Origin: G016756615 sp050958605
Lineage (GTDB): Bacteria; Pseudomonadota; Alphaproteobacteria; Rhizobiales; Rhizobiaceae
DNA: 64,000 bases
Direction: 5' to 3'
Assembly: GCF_050958605.1 (NCBI RefSeq)
Contig: NZ_JBJHDO010000002.1
Coordinates: forward strand, 248,001-312,000
The position numbers and the translations under genes were made by a program. Of this stretch, positions 31,998 through 40,090 are shown one piece after another (within the stretch, counting starts at the first letter, position 1; the number at the start of each line of letters is the position of its first letter). Under the pieces are notes generated by a model. It was not told where the DNA came from and did not search any database. It saw only the letters and a list, made by a program, of their open reading frames with translations.

Positions 31998-32768
31998 CTA
32001 ATCCGGGCTTCCTTCGAGCGCGCGCCCGGCCTTTGCGAGATCGACCAACGCCTGCCGCAATTCGCCGGCGCCGGCTAGCGGTTGCGGGAAAAAGATGCGC
32101 CTGATGTCATCGCCATTGGCGATGTCGATGCCATCGGCATCCAGGCCCGTGATAACCCAGCCGTCGCCGGAGGCCTTGGCGAATTGCCTCGCGTAAACCG
32201 CGATGGCGTCGGCATGATCCTCGTTCATATGGTCGATCGCACCCTGCTCGCGCGCCGCGAGTTCATCCGTCGCTGCGCTCTCCACCAGGAGATCGGCGCG
32301 GCCGAGCAGATAGGCCTTGCCGAAGCCGCCATTGAGGCTCGCGCCCTGGGGTTCGAGACGAAAGAAGGAGAAGTCGGGGAAGCCGGCATAAAGCTTTCCC
32401 TTGGGATGGCGATTGAGATAGCGCCTTTCCGCCCGCGCATGGTCCTGAGTTCCACGCTCCAGACGAACGGCCCGGCATGAAACGGAGATGCGGGGGTGGG
32501 CCAGCGGGTCTCCCTTGCCGGGTTCGCCGACCAGCAAGGAACAACGCGGATCGGCAACGAGCGCCCCGGTGTGGGCCGACAGGGCTGAAACCAGGATGAT
32601 CGGCGCGCCGTCCAGGTCCGTCGCCACGGCGACACGGCTGGCCATCGGAGCGCCATCCCCGGGGTCGAGTACGGCGATCGCGCCGTAACGTGCGGCCCGG
32701 ATCAGGGTGCGGGCAAGGCGGATCGCCTGGGCGTCGGTTTCCCGGATGACGTGTTTTTTCTCTTCCAT
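31998..32768 (-). CDS. HugZ-like pyridoxamine-oxidase-fold protein with DUF2470 domain
   Basis: A 256-residue protein. The N-terminal 150 residues have the split-barrel flavin-oxidoreductase-like fold (SRVAVATDLDGAPIILVSAL, then RCSLLVGEPGKGDPLAHPRIS in outline). The C-terminal domain has the AIDHMNEDHADAIAVYA motif of DUF2470, where histidines bind heme iron in HugZ/HutZ proteins. Members are heme-binding or heme-degrading proteins linked to iron acquisition. No heme transporter gene is adjacent, so the role remains by family only. Confidence 0.85.
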   Translation of the reverse strand: MEEKKHVIRETDAQAIRLARTLIRAARYGAIAVLDPGDGAPMASRVAVATDLDGAPIILVSALSAHTGALVADPRCSLLVGEPGKGDPLAHPRISVSCRAVRLERGTQDHARAERRYLNRHPKGKLYAGFPDFSFFRLEPQGASLNGGFGKAYLLGRADLLVESAATDELAAREQGAIDHMNEDHADAIAVYARQFAKASGDGWVITGLDADGIDIANGDDIRRIFFPQPLAGAGELRQALVDLAKAGRALEGSPD

Positions 32769-32862
32769 ACCGGGCTCCGTATTCCTGACTATTCAAATCT
32801 ACTTATCTTCGACGATCCTCATCCTTGCAAGCGTCCCTGCGAAGCGTCCTCCGACAATCGCC

Positions 32863-33624
32863 TTACTTAGGGGCCATGCGTATGGCGCCGTCGAGGCGGA
32901 TCGTCTCCCCGTTCAGCATCTGGTTCTCGACGATGTGGCACGCCAGGGCGGCATATTCCCTGGGATCACCGAGCCGTGGCGGAAAGGGAACCTGCTGCCC
33001 GAGCGAATCCTGCGCCTCCTGCGGAAGGCCGGCCATCATCGGCGTGCGGAAGATGCCGGGCGCGATGGTGCAGACGCGGATGCCGGAGCGGGAAAGATCG
33101 CGCGCGACGGGAAGCGTCATGCCCACCACGCCGCCCTTGGACGAGGAATAGGCGGCCTGGCCGATCTGGCCGTCGAAGGCCGCCACCGACGCGGTATTGA
33201 CGATGACGCCCCGCTCTCCTCCTTCGAGCGGGTCGACTTCCTGGGCCCGCACGGCGAACAGCCGGATCATGTTGAACGTGCCGACGAGGTTCACCTCGAT
33301 CACCTTGCGGTAGAGGTCGAGCGGATGAGCCCCGTCCTTGCCAACGGTTTTCATGGCGATGCCGATGCCGGCGCAATTGACGAGAATGCGCGCCGGGCCG
33401 AGCCGTTCGGCCACCTCGGCATGCGCGGCTTCGCCGCTCTCGGCGCTGGAGACGTCGCATTTGACGGCGATGCCGCCGATCTCGTTCGCGACGCTCTCGG
33501 CCCTTTCGATTCCGATATCGAAGATGGCGAGCTTCGCGCCCTTGGCAGCAAGGGCGCGTGCCGTGGCTTCGCCGAGCCCGGAGCCGCCGCCGGTTACAAT
33601 CGCGACAACGCCTGATGGGTTCAT
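32863..33624 (-). CDS. Short-chain dehydrogenase, 3-hydroxyacyl-CoA dehydrogenase type 2-like
   Basis: A 253-residue SDR. The cofactor motif is VTGGGSGLG (residues 10-18), Asp near 37 indicates NAD preference, NCAG is present, and the active-site YSSSKGG gives Tyr and Lys. The PGIFRTPMMAGLPQEAQDSL block is characteristic of the HSD17B10/3-hydroxyacyl-CoA dehydrogenase type 2 subgroup, which acts in fatty-acid and branched-chain acyl-CoA oxidation. It is a single gene with no operon partners visible. Confidence 0.9.
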   Translation of the reverse strand: MNPSGVVAIVTGGGSGLGEATARALAAKGAKLAIFDIGIERAESVANEIGGIAVKCDVSSAESGEAAHAEVAERLGPARILVNCAGIGIAMKTVGKDGAHPLDLYRKVIEVNLVGTFNMIRLFAVRAQEVDPLEGGERGVIVNTASVAAFDGQIGQAAYSSSKGGVVGMTLPVARDLSRSGIRVCTIAPGIFRTPMMAGLPQEAQDSLGQQVPFPPRLGDPREYAALACHIVENQMLNGETIRLDGAIRMAPK

Positions 33625-33713
33625 GAGGTCTCCTCCAAAATGTTATAGTCTAGAACAATCCCCGCTATGGTAAGCGGGTGTGGCTGCGAGTGCCAAGCGG
33701 AAAGTGAAGCGGT

Positions 33714-34019
33714 TCACTCCTCTGGCTCGGTCGTGAACAGCAGCGGATATCCGGCCGCGCGCCCGGCATCGGTAGCACGTGTCGCCTTGGTTTCGGCCAC
33801 GTCCTTCGTATAGACGGCCACCACGCAGACCCCGCGGCGGTGGGCCGTGATCATCACGTTGTAAGCCTGCTCCTGGTTCATGCGGAACTCGGCCTTCAGT
33901 ATGCGCACCACGAATTCGCGCGGCGTGAAGTCGTCATTGACCAGGATGACCTTGTGCAGCTTCGGACGCTCGATCTTCGGGCGGGTCCTGGTGCGTGGTT
34001 TCAGGACTGTCTGAGGCAT
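33714..34019 (-). CDS. clpS: ClpS adaptor of the Clp protease
   Basis: A 101-residue protein from ATG 34019. The ClpS core LHKVILVNDDFTPREFVV carries the N-degron-pocket residues (NDDFT with the acidic pair), followed by QAYNVMITAHRRGVCVVAVYT and the KDVAETKATRAT helix. It delivers N-end-rule substrates to ClpAP. Alphaproteobacteria often have two ClpS proteins, and this is not next to clpA, so it is probably the second, free-standing copy. The longer frame to 34055 lacks family-like sequence. Confidence 0.92.
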   Translation of the reverse strand: MPQTVLKPRTRTRPKIERPKLHKVILVNDDFTPREFVVRILKAEFRMNQEQAYNVMITAHRRGVCVVAVYTKDVAETKATRATDAGRAAGYPLLFTTEPEE

Positions 34020-34088
34020 GGCGATAGGCAAAGGCTTGATGCCCCAGTTTCGCATATGGAGGCTTCAGGGTCCACCGTCTCGGCGCGA

Positions 34089-35270
34089 TCATCGCCTCAG
34101 CACGGCGCTCAGCACGTCCCTGACGCCGATCGCACCGACGAAACGAGACTGGTCGTCGAAGACCGCCACCGGCGCCGTCTGCGAACGATGTATGGCAAGC
34201 ATCACCGTCTTGAGCGATGTACCGAGCTGTGCCCAAAAGACGGGCGGAGCATCCTCCGGTAATTTCTCGACGTCGTCGCAGGACGTCCACGCCGCCGGCC
34301 GGCCGTCGCGCTCGGCCGCTACCACCAGCCCGGCCTTGTCCAGCTTGAAGCGCGTGGTCTTGCGCCGGTCGAGCCACACCCAGCCGCGGCCGGCCCCTTC
34401 CAGGTCTCTCCGGTCCCGCATCACGTTCCAGGCGGTGAGCACGGAGAGCGGGTTCACATTGGCGATGAAGTCGCGGACGTAATCGCTGGCCGGGCGCAGC
34501 ACGATGTCTTCCGCCGAGCCGGTCTGAACGATCCTGCCGCCTTCCATGATGGTGATGTGGCTGCCGATCTTGAGCGCTTCCTCGAGATCGTGAGAGACGA
34601 AGATGATCGTCTTCTTGAGGGTCGCCTGGAGTTGGAGCAACTCGTCCTGGAGCTTTGTACGGATCAGCGGGTCTAGCGCCGAGAAGGGCTCGTCCATGAG
34701 CAGTATGGGCGCCTCGGTTGCGAAAGCCCGGGCGAGCCCGACGCGCTGCTGCATGCCGCCCGAGAGTTCATGCGCGTATTTGCGTGCCCACTGGTCGAGG
34801 CCGACCAGCTTGAGCTGACTCTGCACGCGCTCGCGACGCTCGGTTTCTCGCATGCCTGCAAGTTCGAGACCGAAGCCTACATTCTCTTCCACGGTCCGCC
34901 AGGGCAGAAGCCCGAACTGCTGAAACACCATCGCGACCTGATGCTGGCGCAGCCGTCTGAGCGTCGCCTCGTCGCAGGACACGACATCGATCATGTCGTC
35001 GCCATCCCTGACCATCACCTGTCCGCGGCTGACGACGTTGAGCCTGTTGACGGCGCGCAGCAGCGTCGACTTGCCCGAACCCGACAGCCCCATCAGAACC
35101 GAGATCTCACCTTCCCGGACGGTGAGGTTGGCACCGGCGCAACCCAGGACGTTGCCGGTCTTTTCCAGGATTTCGGCCCGGCTTGCCCCCTTGTCCACCA
35201 TGGCGAGGGCGTCGGCCGCCTCCGGACCGAAAATGATGTCGACATTCCTGAAATCGACGGCGATGGTCAT
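34089..35270 (-). CDS. choV: Choline ABC transporter ATPase ChoV
   Basis: A 393-residue ATPase. Walker A is GLSGSGKST, the signature is LSGGMQQRVGLARA, Walker B is ILLMDEPFSALDP, and the switch is FVSHDLEEALKIG. The N-terminal extension VDIIFGPEAADALAMVDKG matches quaternary-amine transport ATPases. The C-terminal 120 residues resemble CBS-like regulatory domains (VAVFDDQSRFVGAIGVRDVLSAVLRR in outline). It overlaps choW by 4 bases. The partner binding protein choX lies 10.8 kb away on the same strand rather than directly upstream of choW. Confidence 0.93.
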   Translation of the reverse strand: MTIAVDFRNVDIIFGPEAADALAMVDKGASRAEILEKTGNVLGCAGANLTVREGEISVLMGLSGSGKSTLLRAVNRLNVVSRGQVMVRDGDDMIDVVSCDEATLRRLRQHQVAMVFQQFGLLPWRTVEENVGFGLELAGMRETERRERVQSQLKLVGLDQWARKYAHELSGGMQQRVGLARAFATEAPILLMDEPFSALDPLIRTKLQDELLQLQATLKKTIIFVSHDLEEALKIGSHITIMEGGRIVQTGSAEDIVLRPASDYVRDFIANVNPLSVLTAWNVMRDRRDLEGAGRGWVWLDRRKTTRFKLDKAGLVVAAERDGRPAAWTSCDDVEKLPEDAPPVFWAQLGTSLKTVMLAIHRSQTAPVAVFDDQSRFVGAIGVRDVLSAVLRR

Positions 35271-36139
35271 TTCTTACCTCCCACGCCGATGCGCGTCATG
35301 CGATCGAGCACGATGGCCAGCACCACGATGGCGAGACCGGCCTCCAGCCCGAGATCGATGCGTCGCGAACCAAGCGCGCGGTTGATCTCGGTGCCCAGCC
35401 CGCCGGCGCCGATCAGGGCGGCGAACACCACCATCGACAGCGACAGCATGATGCATTGGGTGAGGCCCGCCATGATGGTGGGCAGGGCGGCCGGCAGCTC
35501 GACCTTCCAGAGCATCTGGCGCCGCGTCGCGCCGAAAGCTTCCCCTGCTTCGATGATGGATCTGGGGATCGAGGTGATGCCGAGATGCGTGAGCCGCACG
35601 GCGGTCGGGATGACGAAGATGATGGTCACGATCAGACCCGGCGCATTGCCGAGGCCGAAAAGGGTCAGCACCGGGATCAGGTAGACAAAGGTCGGCAGCG
35701 TCTGCATGAGGTCGAGCACGGGCAGCATGACCCGGTAAACCCTGGGCTTGTGGGCCGCCCAGATGCCGAGCGGCACGCCGATCAGCATCGAGGCGGCGGA
35801 AGCGGCGACCACCAGCACAAGCGTCTGGACCGTCTGTTTCCAGAGCCCCTGGTTGATGATGAAGAGGAGGCCGATCACGACGCCGAGGGCCAGAGCCTTG
35901 GAACGCTGGAGATACCAGGCCAGCAGCGCAATCAGTGCGACGACGAGTACCGGCGGCAGGACGAGCAGAGTATCGACCAGTCCGTCGAGAAGCGTGTTCA
36001 GGCCGCTGGAGAAGCCGCGGAAGAGGGCGTTGAAATTGTCGGTGAGGAAGGTGAAGAACGCCTTTCCCCAGGCGCCGATCGGAATCTTGTAAGCGACAAG
36101 AAGCTTCGAAATCGGATCCATCTTCCCCTCTGATGCCAC
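35267..36139 (-). CDS. choW: Choline ABC transporter permease ChoW
   Basis: A 290-residue permease with six or seven hydrophobic segments. The coupling region GITSIPRSIIEAGEAFGATRRQMLWKVELP in outline (key residues E-A-x-x-F-G-A and the LP end) is the OpuAB/ProW-type EAA loop, and ALIGAGGLGTEINRALGSR follows as in glycine betaine and choline permeases. ATG 36121 (MDPISKLL) is an alternative start. It overlaps choV by the ATGA arrangement. Its upstream 200 bases hold a REP-like repeat and then the left end of the putative insertion, so its normal promoter upstream of choX is disconnected. Confidence 0.92.
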   Translation of the reverse strand: MASEGKMDPISKLLVAYKIPIGAWGKAFFTFLTDNFNALFRGFSSGLNTLLDGLVDTLLVLPPVLVVALIALLAWYLQRSKALALGVVIGLLFIINQGLWKQTVQTLVLVVAASAASMLIGVPLGIWAAHKPRVYRVMLPVLDLMQTLPTFVYLIPVLTLFGLGNAPGLIVTIIFVIPTAVRLTHLGITSIPRSIIEAGEAFGATRRQMLWKVELPAALPTIMAGLTQCIMLSLSMVVFAALIGAGGLGTEINRALGSRRIDLGLEAGLAIVVLAIVLDRMTRIGVGGKK

Positions 36140-36257
36140 TTGCCCACCCGCGTGAGGGCCGGGCGGAACTCAAGACCAGTCTGGCGCCGGACCGAAACCA
36201 AATCCAATTCGGGTCCGATGCGAAAAGGCAGCCCCCGCAAGAAATCCCATGCGGGTT

Positions 36258-36336
36258 AAAAAGCTAGAGCGGCGGCATCGATTCCGTCAATGCGTCCGCC
36301 TTCCGGGAAGACCGCCTTCCCAGTCAAATGAATCAG
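36258..36336. repeat. REP-like palindromic repeat upstream of choW
   Basis: The stretch contains GGGAAG-ACCGC-CTTCCC (36305-36321) as a hairpin, with the flanking sequence TAGAGCGGCGGCATCGATTCCG in part, a style seen in intergenic repeats of rhizobia. It ends where the 16-bp inverted repeat of the insertion begins at 36337. The region 36353-36679 on the other side shows no recognisable gene, although an open minus-strand frame exists. Confidence 0.45.
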
Positions 36337-36352
36337 TTCTACCGAGTCAGAA
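36337..36352 (+). repeat. Left copy of 16-bp terminal inverted repeat
   Basis: TTCTACCGAGTCAGAA, exact reverse complement of 46057-46072. It directly abuts the REP-like repeat upstream of choW. Confidence 0.7.
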
Positions 36353-36679
36353 GCAGGTTCCCGAGATAGTTCGTCAATCGGCCGATGCTCTGCGCGAGCA
36401 GCACAGTCCAATATCGTTATCCCGCAGATCCTTGACCTGACGGCCAAAGTTGTCGTCGATGGTCGTGGAGCCAGCGACCGCCCTCCACTCCAGATCGGCT
36501 TCGCGTCGCACATCGGGCGCGGAGCACCGCCAACTCCAGGCAGCACGGCTGGTGGTGCTGCCGAGGAGGGGCATGGGATCTGCCCAGCGCGGTCCCGCAA
36601 CTCGCCAGGGAGGTCCTTCGCCATGTCGCGGCAACACGCGGATGAACCGGCAAAGGCCGGCCGCACCGGCATTGCCCGC

Positions 36680-37645
36680 TCAGATAGCCAGCGCCTCTTC
36701 CACTCCGCCGGACAGCGGCTTTCCCGGCAGCCTTATCTCCAACCGCTCGTCGCCGTGCCGGCAGAGCCTCTCGATCTGACCGTCGAGCTCGGCCATGAAG
36801 GCCGCGGCCAACGGGGTCGTCTCGCGATGCCTGGGCCGCATCGCAAAAAAGGTGAATTCCACGGATGGCTCAAAACGGCGAATCGCGATCGAGGGGTCGT
36901 TCCGATAGATGACGCCAAGCGGTTCGACAACCGACACGCCAAGCCCACGCGCTACAAGCCCGCAGGCCTCGACCGAGGTAAAGACCTCGTACTGGGAGAG
37001 GCGGGACACGCGGTGCTGCTCGAACTTGGCGTCAATCAGGTGGCGCATTCGGCTCTCGCGCATAAAGGAGATGAGCTGTTCGCCCTCCAGGTCGCCAACG
37101 GAGATCGTCGACTGTCCAGCGAGGCGGTGATCCACGGGAACGATGCAGACGGCGCGCGCGTGAAACAACGGTTCGGTCACCAGCGCGGGATGTTGAAGTT
37201 GTAGCAGGGTAAAGCCCAGATCGACCTGCTGGCTGACGACAAGCTGGCTGATCGACGTGCTGACATTGAAATTGATCCGGGCTTTGTCGTGCTTGCGGGC
37301 GAAGGCGGCGATGGTGTCGGCGAGCAGCGTGTGGCCGATCGAAGCCGCGGCGGCAACCCTTAACTCGCCGCTGCGCAGCTGAGCCAGATCCCTGGCGAAC
37401 TCCTCGATGTCGCCCATCGACGTCATCAGGCGATGGACCTCCACATAAAGCATATGCGCCTCGTTGGTCGGCACCAGCCGCTTACGGACACGCTTGAACA
37501 GCTTGAGCTTCAGATCGTATTCCAGCGCGGCCAGGATCTTGCTCACCGCCGGCTGAGAAATCCGCAGCCTGTCGGCGGCCCCCGTCACCGTGCCCGTCTC
37601 CATAAACACATGGAATGCTTCCAACTGCCGGTGCGTGAGCGCCAT
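36680..37645 (-). CDS. LysR-family transcriptional regulator
   Basis: A 321-residue regulator from ATG 37645, preceded by AGGAGG. The N-terminal HTH shows LTHRQLEAFHVFMETGTVTGAADRLRISQPAVSKILAALE in outline (residues 3-42), followed by the periplasmic-binding-like effector domain. It is divergent from the ABC ATPase gene, with a 21-bp palindrome between them. It probably activates the transport and catabolic operon to its right in response to the imported substrate or a derivative. A frame reaching 37879 exists but overlaps the promoter and lacks family-like sequence. Confidence 0.9.
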   Translation of the reverse strand: MALTHRQLEAFHVFMETGTVTGAADRLRISQPAVSKILAALEYDLKLKLFKRVRKRLVPTNEAHMLYVEVHRLMTSMGDIEEFARDLAQLRSGELRVAAAASIGHTLLADTIAAFARKHDKARINFNVSTSISQLVVSQQVDLGFTLLQLQHPALVTEPLFHARAVCIVPVDHRLAGQSTISVGDLEGEQLISFMRESRMRHLIDAKFEQHRVSRLSQYEVFTSVEACGLVARGLGVSVVEPLGVIYRNDPSIAIRRFEPSVEFTFFAMRPRHRETTPLAAAFMAELDGQIERLCRHGDERLEIRLPGKPLSGGVEEALAI

Positions 37646-37668
37646 GGGACCTCCTCTCTTTCCCACAG

Positions 37669-37689
37669 AACATAACATCCAGTTATGTT
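37669..37689. promoter_or_regulatory. 21-bp palindrome, probable LysR operator
   Basis: AACATAAC-ATCCA-GTTATGTT is a perfect 8-bp inverted repeat with a five-base spacer, 24 bases upstream of the lysR start. It contains the T-N11-A pattern of LysR boxes (ATAACTGGATGTTAT on the minus strand). Binding by the adjacent regulator is inferred. Confidence 0.6.
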
Positions 37690-37806
37690 TTTGGAAGAAC
37701 TTGATATTTGACCACGTTGTTGCCGTGTGGTTCGGTATACCCGGAAGGTAGGTACACCTCAAAAATAGCCAAAAACGGTGTGCCTCCCAGCCACCCAGGG
37801 GATGCG

Positions 37807-38910
37807 ATGTTGCAGAGAAAGAACATAACTTCCGAAGCCATTTTGACAGCAACTTCCGTGATGAAGCGTTTCGGGTCATTCGTTGCAGTCAACCACGTCT
37901 CCTTGAGCATAGAGGAGGGAGAGTTCCTGACGCTCCTGGGACCCAGCGGCTGCGGCAAGACAACCCTCCTGCGCATGATCGCGGGTTTTGAACGGCCCAC
38001 TTCCGGCGAGATTCTCATCGGCGGAAAGCGCATGAACGAGGCGGCGCCCTATGATCGACCAATCGGCATGGTGTTTCAGAATCTCGCGCTCTTTCCGCAT
38101 CTGTCGGTCGGGGAAAACGTCGCCTACGGGCTGAAGGCCCGCAAAGTCGCGCAGGACAAGATCCGGCGTGAAGTATCGCAAGCGCTCGCTATGCTCGGCT
38201 TAGCCGATTTCGACAGGCGCTATCCTCACGAACTCAGCGGCGGACAGAGGCAACGGGTCGCGCTGGCCCGGGCGCTCGTTATCCGTCCCAGGGTTCTGCT
38301 GCTCGACGAACCCCTCAGCGCCCTCGATCTCAAGCTGCGGCGGCAATTGCAGCGCGAACTCAAGCAGATCCAGCAACGGGTCGGCACCACCTTCGTCTTT
38401 GTCACGCACGACCAGGAAGAAGCTCTGACAATGTCGGACCGCATCGCGGTCTTCAACCAGGGACGGCTCGAACAGCTGGGTACGCCGCGCGAAGTCTACG
38501 ATCGGCCAGCGACGCCTTTCGTCGCTCAGTTCGTCGGCGATTCCAACTTTCTGACGGGAATCGTCACGCGCCGCGACGGAGACGTCTTCGCGGTTCGCCT
38601 CGACGCGACCGACAGGATCATACCCGTCCGGTCGCCTGCCTCGTTCCAGGTCGGCTCGCCTGTCGGCCTGTCGGTCCGGCCCGAGCATGTGGCGCTCGAC
38701 AGCATGCAGGACACTTATTTCGAAGGGGTGGTCTCGGACCTTTCCTATGTTGGCGCGAACACGCGCTACACGATCCAGACAAGCGAAATGGCTTTCGTTG
38801 CACTCCAGCCGAGTACCCATGCCGACGGCAGGATCTGGCGTCCGGGAGATACCGTCAGGCTCGCGTGGCCCATCGACGGGGCCGCGCTCGTTCCCGCAGG
38901 CGAAGCATAG
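37807..38910 (+). CDS. ABC transporter ATPase, PotA/FbpC-like
   Basis: A 367-residue ATPase from ATG 37807. Walker A is GPSGCGKTT, the signature is LSGGQRQRVALARALV, Walker B is LLLDEPLSALD, and the switch is VTHDQEEALTMSD. The C-terminal 110 residues form the TOBE-like domain with SVRPEHVAL. This is the spermidine/putrescine and iron-type (PotA) ATPase group. It begins the plus-strand operon of the inserted locus and energises the transporter whose binding protein follows immediately and whose permeases lie at the other end of the operon. Confidence 0.92.
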   Translation: MLQRKNITSEAILTATSVMKRFGSFVAVNHVSLSIEEGEFLTLLGPSGCGKTTLLRMIAGFERPTSGEILIGGKRMNEAAPYDRPIGMVFQNLALFPHLSVGENVAYGLKARKVAQDKIRREVSQALAMLGLADFDRRYPHELSGGQRQRVALARALVIRPRVLLLDEPLSALDLKLRRQLQRELKQIQQRVGTTFVFVTHDQEEALTMSDRIAVFNQGRLEQLGTPREVYDRPATPFVAQFVGDSNFLTGIVTRRDGDVFAVRLDATDRIIPVRSPASFQVGSPVGLSVRPEHVALDSMQDTYFEGVVSDLSYVGANTRYTIQTSEMAFVALQPSTHADGRIWRPGDTVRLAWPIDGAALVPAGEA

Positions 38911-38957
38911 GCAGCGCGCGGAAGGTAGATATCAGGTCAGGCAAGGGAGAAGATTAT

Positions 38958-40007
38958 ATGCCAACCAGATTTGGATTGAGCGCGGCTGCGGCCGTGGGGT
39001 TCTTGACCACCCTCTCCTGGAGCGCGAGCGCCACCGAACTGCTCGTGGCGACCTGGGGCGGCGGCGTCGAAAAGGTCTGGGAGACCGCCTTCGCTGAGCC
39101 CTTCGAAAAGGAGACCGGCATCAAGATCCGCATTGTGCCCGTTCCGACGCCGGAAGCGCAGCTGCGGACTCAGGCCGGCAACCCGCAATACAATGCCGTC
39201 ATGGTGACCTATCCCCAGGGCGCCAATCTGATGCGCGACGGGCTGATCGAGATGTTCGAAGCAGATGCGCTTCCTGCGGCGGCCGAGACCAATCCGGATT
39301 ACCTGATGCGCGACGCCCAAGGCAGGCTGGCCGGCGCAAGCCCGTATTTCATGTATTACGGCATTGCGATCAACACCGACATGGCGAAGCCGGAGGACTT
39401 TTCCTCCTGGAGTGAGCTGGCGAATCCGAAATGGAAGGAGAAGATCGCGATAACGCGTCCGATCTATCTCTCGTCCTATGACCTGCCGATATTCGCCAAG
39501 GCGGGCGGCGGCGACGTCGAGAACGTACAGCCCGGCCTCGACCTGCTCAAGAGCGTGGTGAGCAACACGCTCACCACCTACAGCTCGATCGCGCATATGA
39601 ATGGCCTGCTGACACGCGGTGAAATTGCCGCTGGACCATATTACTCCGGCCGCATCTGGCATCTGCGCCAGCAGGGAGCGGAAAATGTGACCATGGTGGT
39701 GCCCAAGGAAGGCGCCCTGATGATCCCCTACCTGCTCGTCGTGCCCAAGGGCGCCAGCGAAATGGAAGCAACCACGCGTTTCCTCGACTACGTATCGCAA
39801 GCCGAACCCCAGCTGCGCGGCTCCGTGCTTGGCGGCTATCTCCCGCTCAACCAGACGGCCAAGCTACCGAAGGAGGCGGAAGAGCAGATGGGCATGACGC
39901 TGCAGGAGCTCATGCCGAAACTCTACCAGCCGGACTGGGCCTATGTCGCCGACCACGAGGAAGAACGCATCAACACCATCGAGAAGTTGATCGCGGGATC
40001 CAACTAG
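38958..40007 (+). CDS. ABC transporter substrate-binding protein, PotD/PotF-like
   Basis: A 349-residue periplasmic binding protein. A signal peptide (SAAAAVGFLTTLSWSASA) precedes the mature start TELLVATWGGGVEKVWE, the WGG motif being typical of polyamine/thiamine-type binding proteins. YYGIAINTD, WSELANPKWKEKIAI and YPQGANLM are further group markers. It captures an unknown organic substrate, possibly an amine, amide or carboxylate, judging from the amidase and acyl-CoA ligase that follow in the operon. It starts 47 bases after the ATPase gene. Confidence 0.88.
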   Translation: MPTRFGLSAAAAVGFLTTLSWSASATELLVATWGGGVEKVWETAFAEPFEKETGIKIRIVPVPTPEAQLRTQAGNPQYNAVMVTYPQGANLMRDGLIEMFEADALPAAAETNPDYLMRDAQGRLAGASPYFMYYGIAINTDMAKPEDFSSWSELANPKWKEKIAITRPIYLSSYDLPIFAKAGGGDVENVQPGLDLLKSVVSNTLTTYSSIAHMNGLLTRGEIAAGPYYSGRIWHLRQQGAENVTMVVPKEGALMIPYLLVVPKGASEMEATTRFLDYVSQAEPQLRGSVLGGYLPLNQTAKLPKEAEEQMGMTLQELMPKLYQPDWAYVADHEEERINTIEKLIAGSN

Positions 40008-40090
40008 CACCAACCACGCGCCGGTGCCGGCTGCGACGCACCGGTGCTGCCATCCCATTTTCAAACGATTACGGCACTGGACCTCGTTCC

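Noticed and set aside
36256..36672. Minus-strand frame of about 138 codons next to the left end of the insertion, considered as a transposase remnant
   Set aside because: No DDE or other transposase motif could be read, and it runs through the REP-like repeat and the 16-bp repeat. Left as unassigned sequence.
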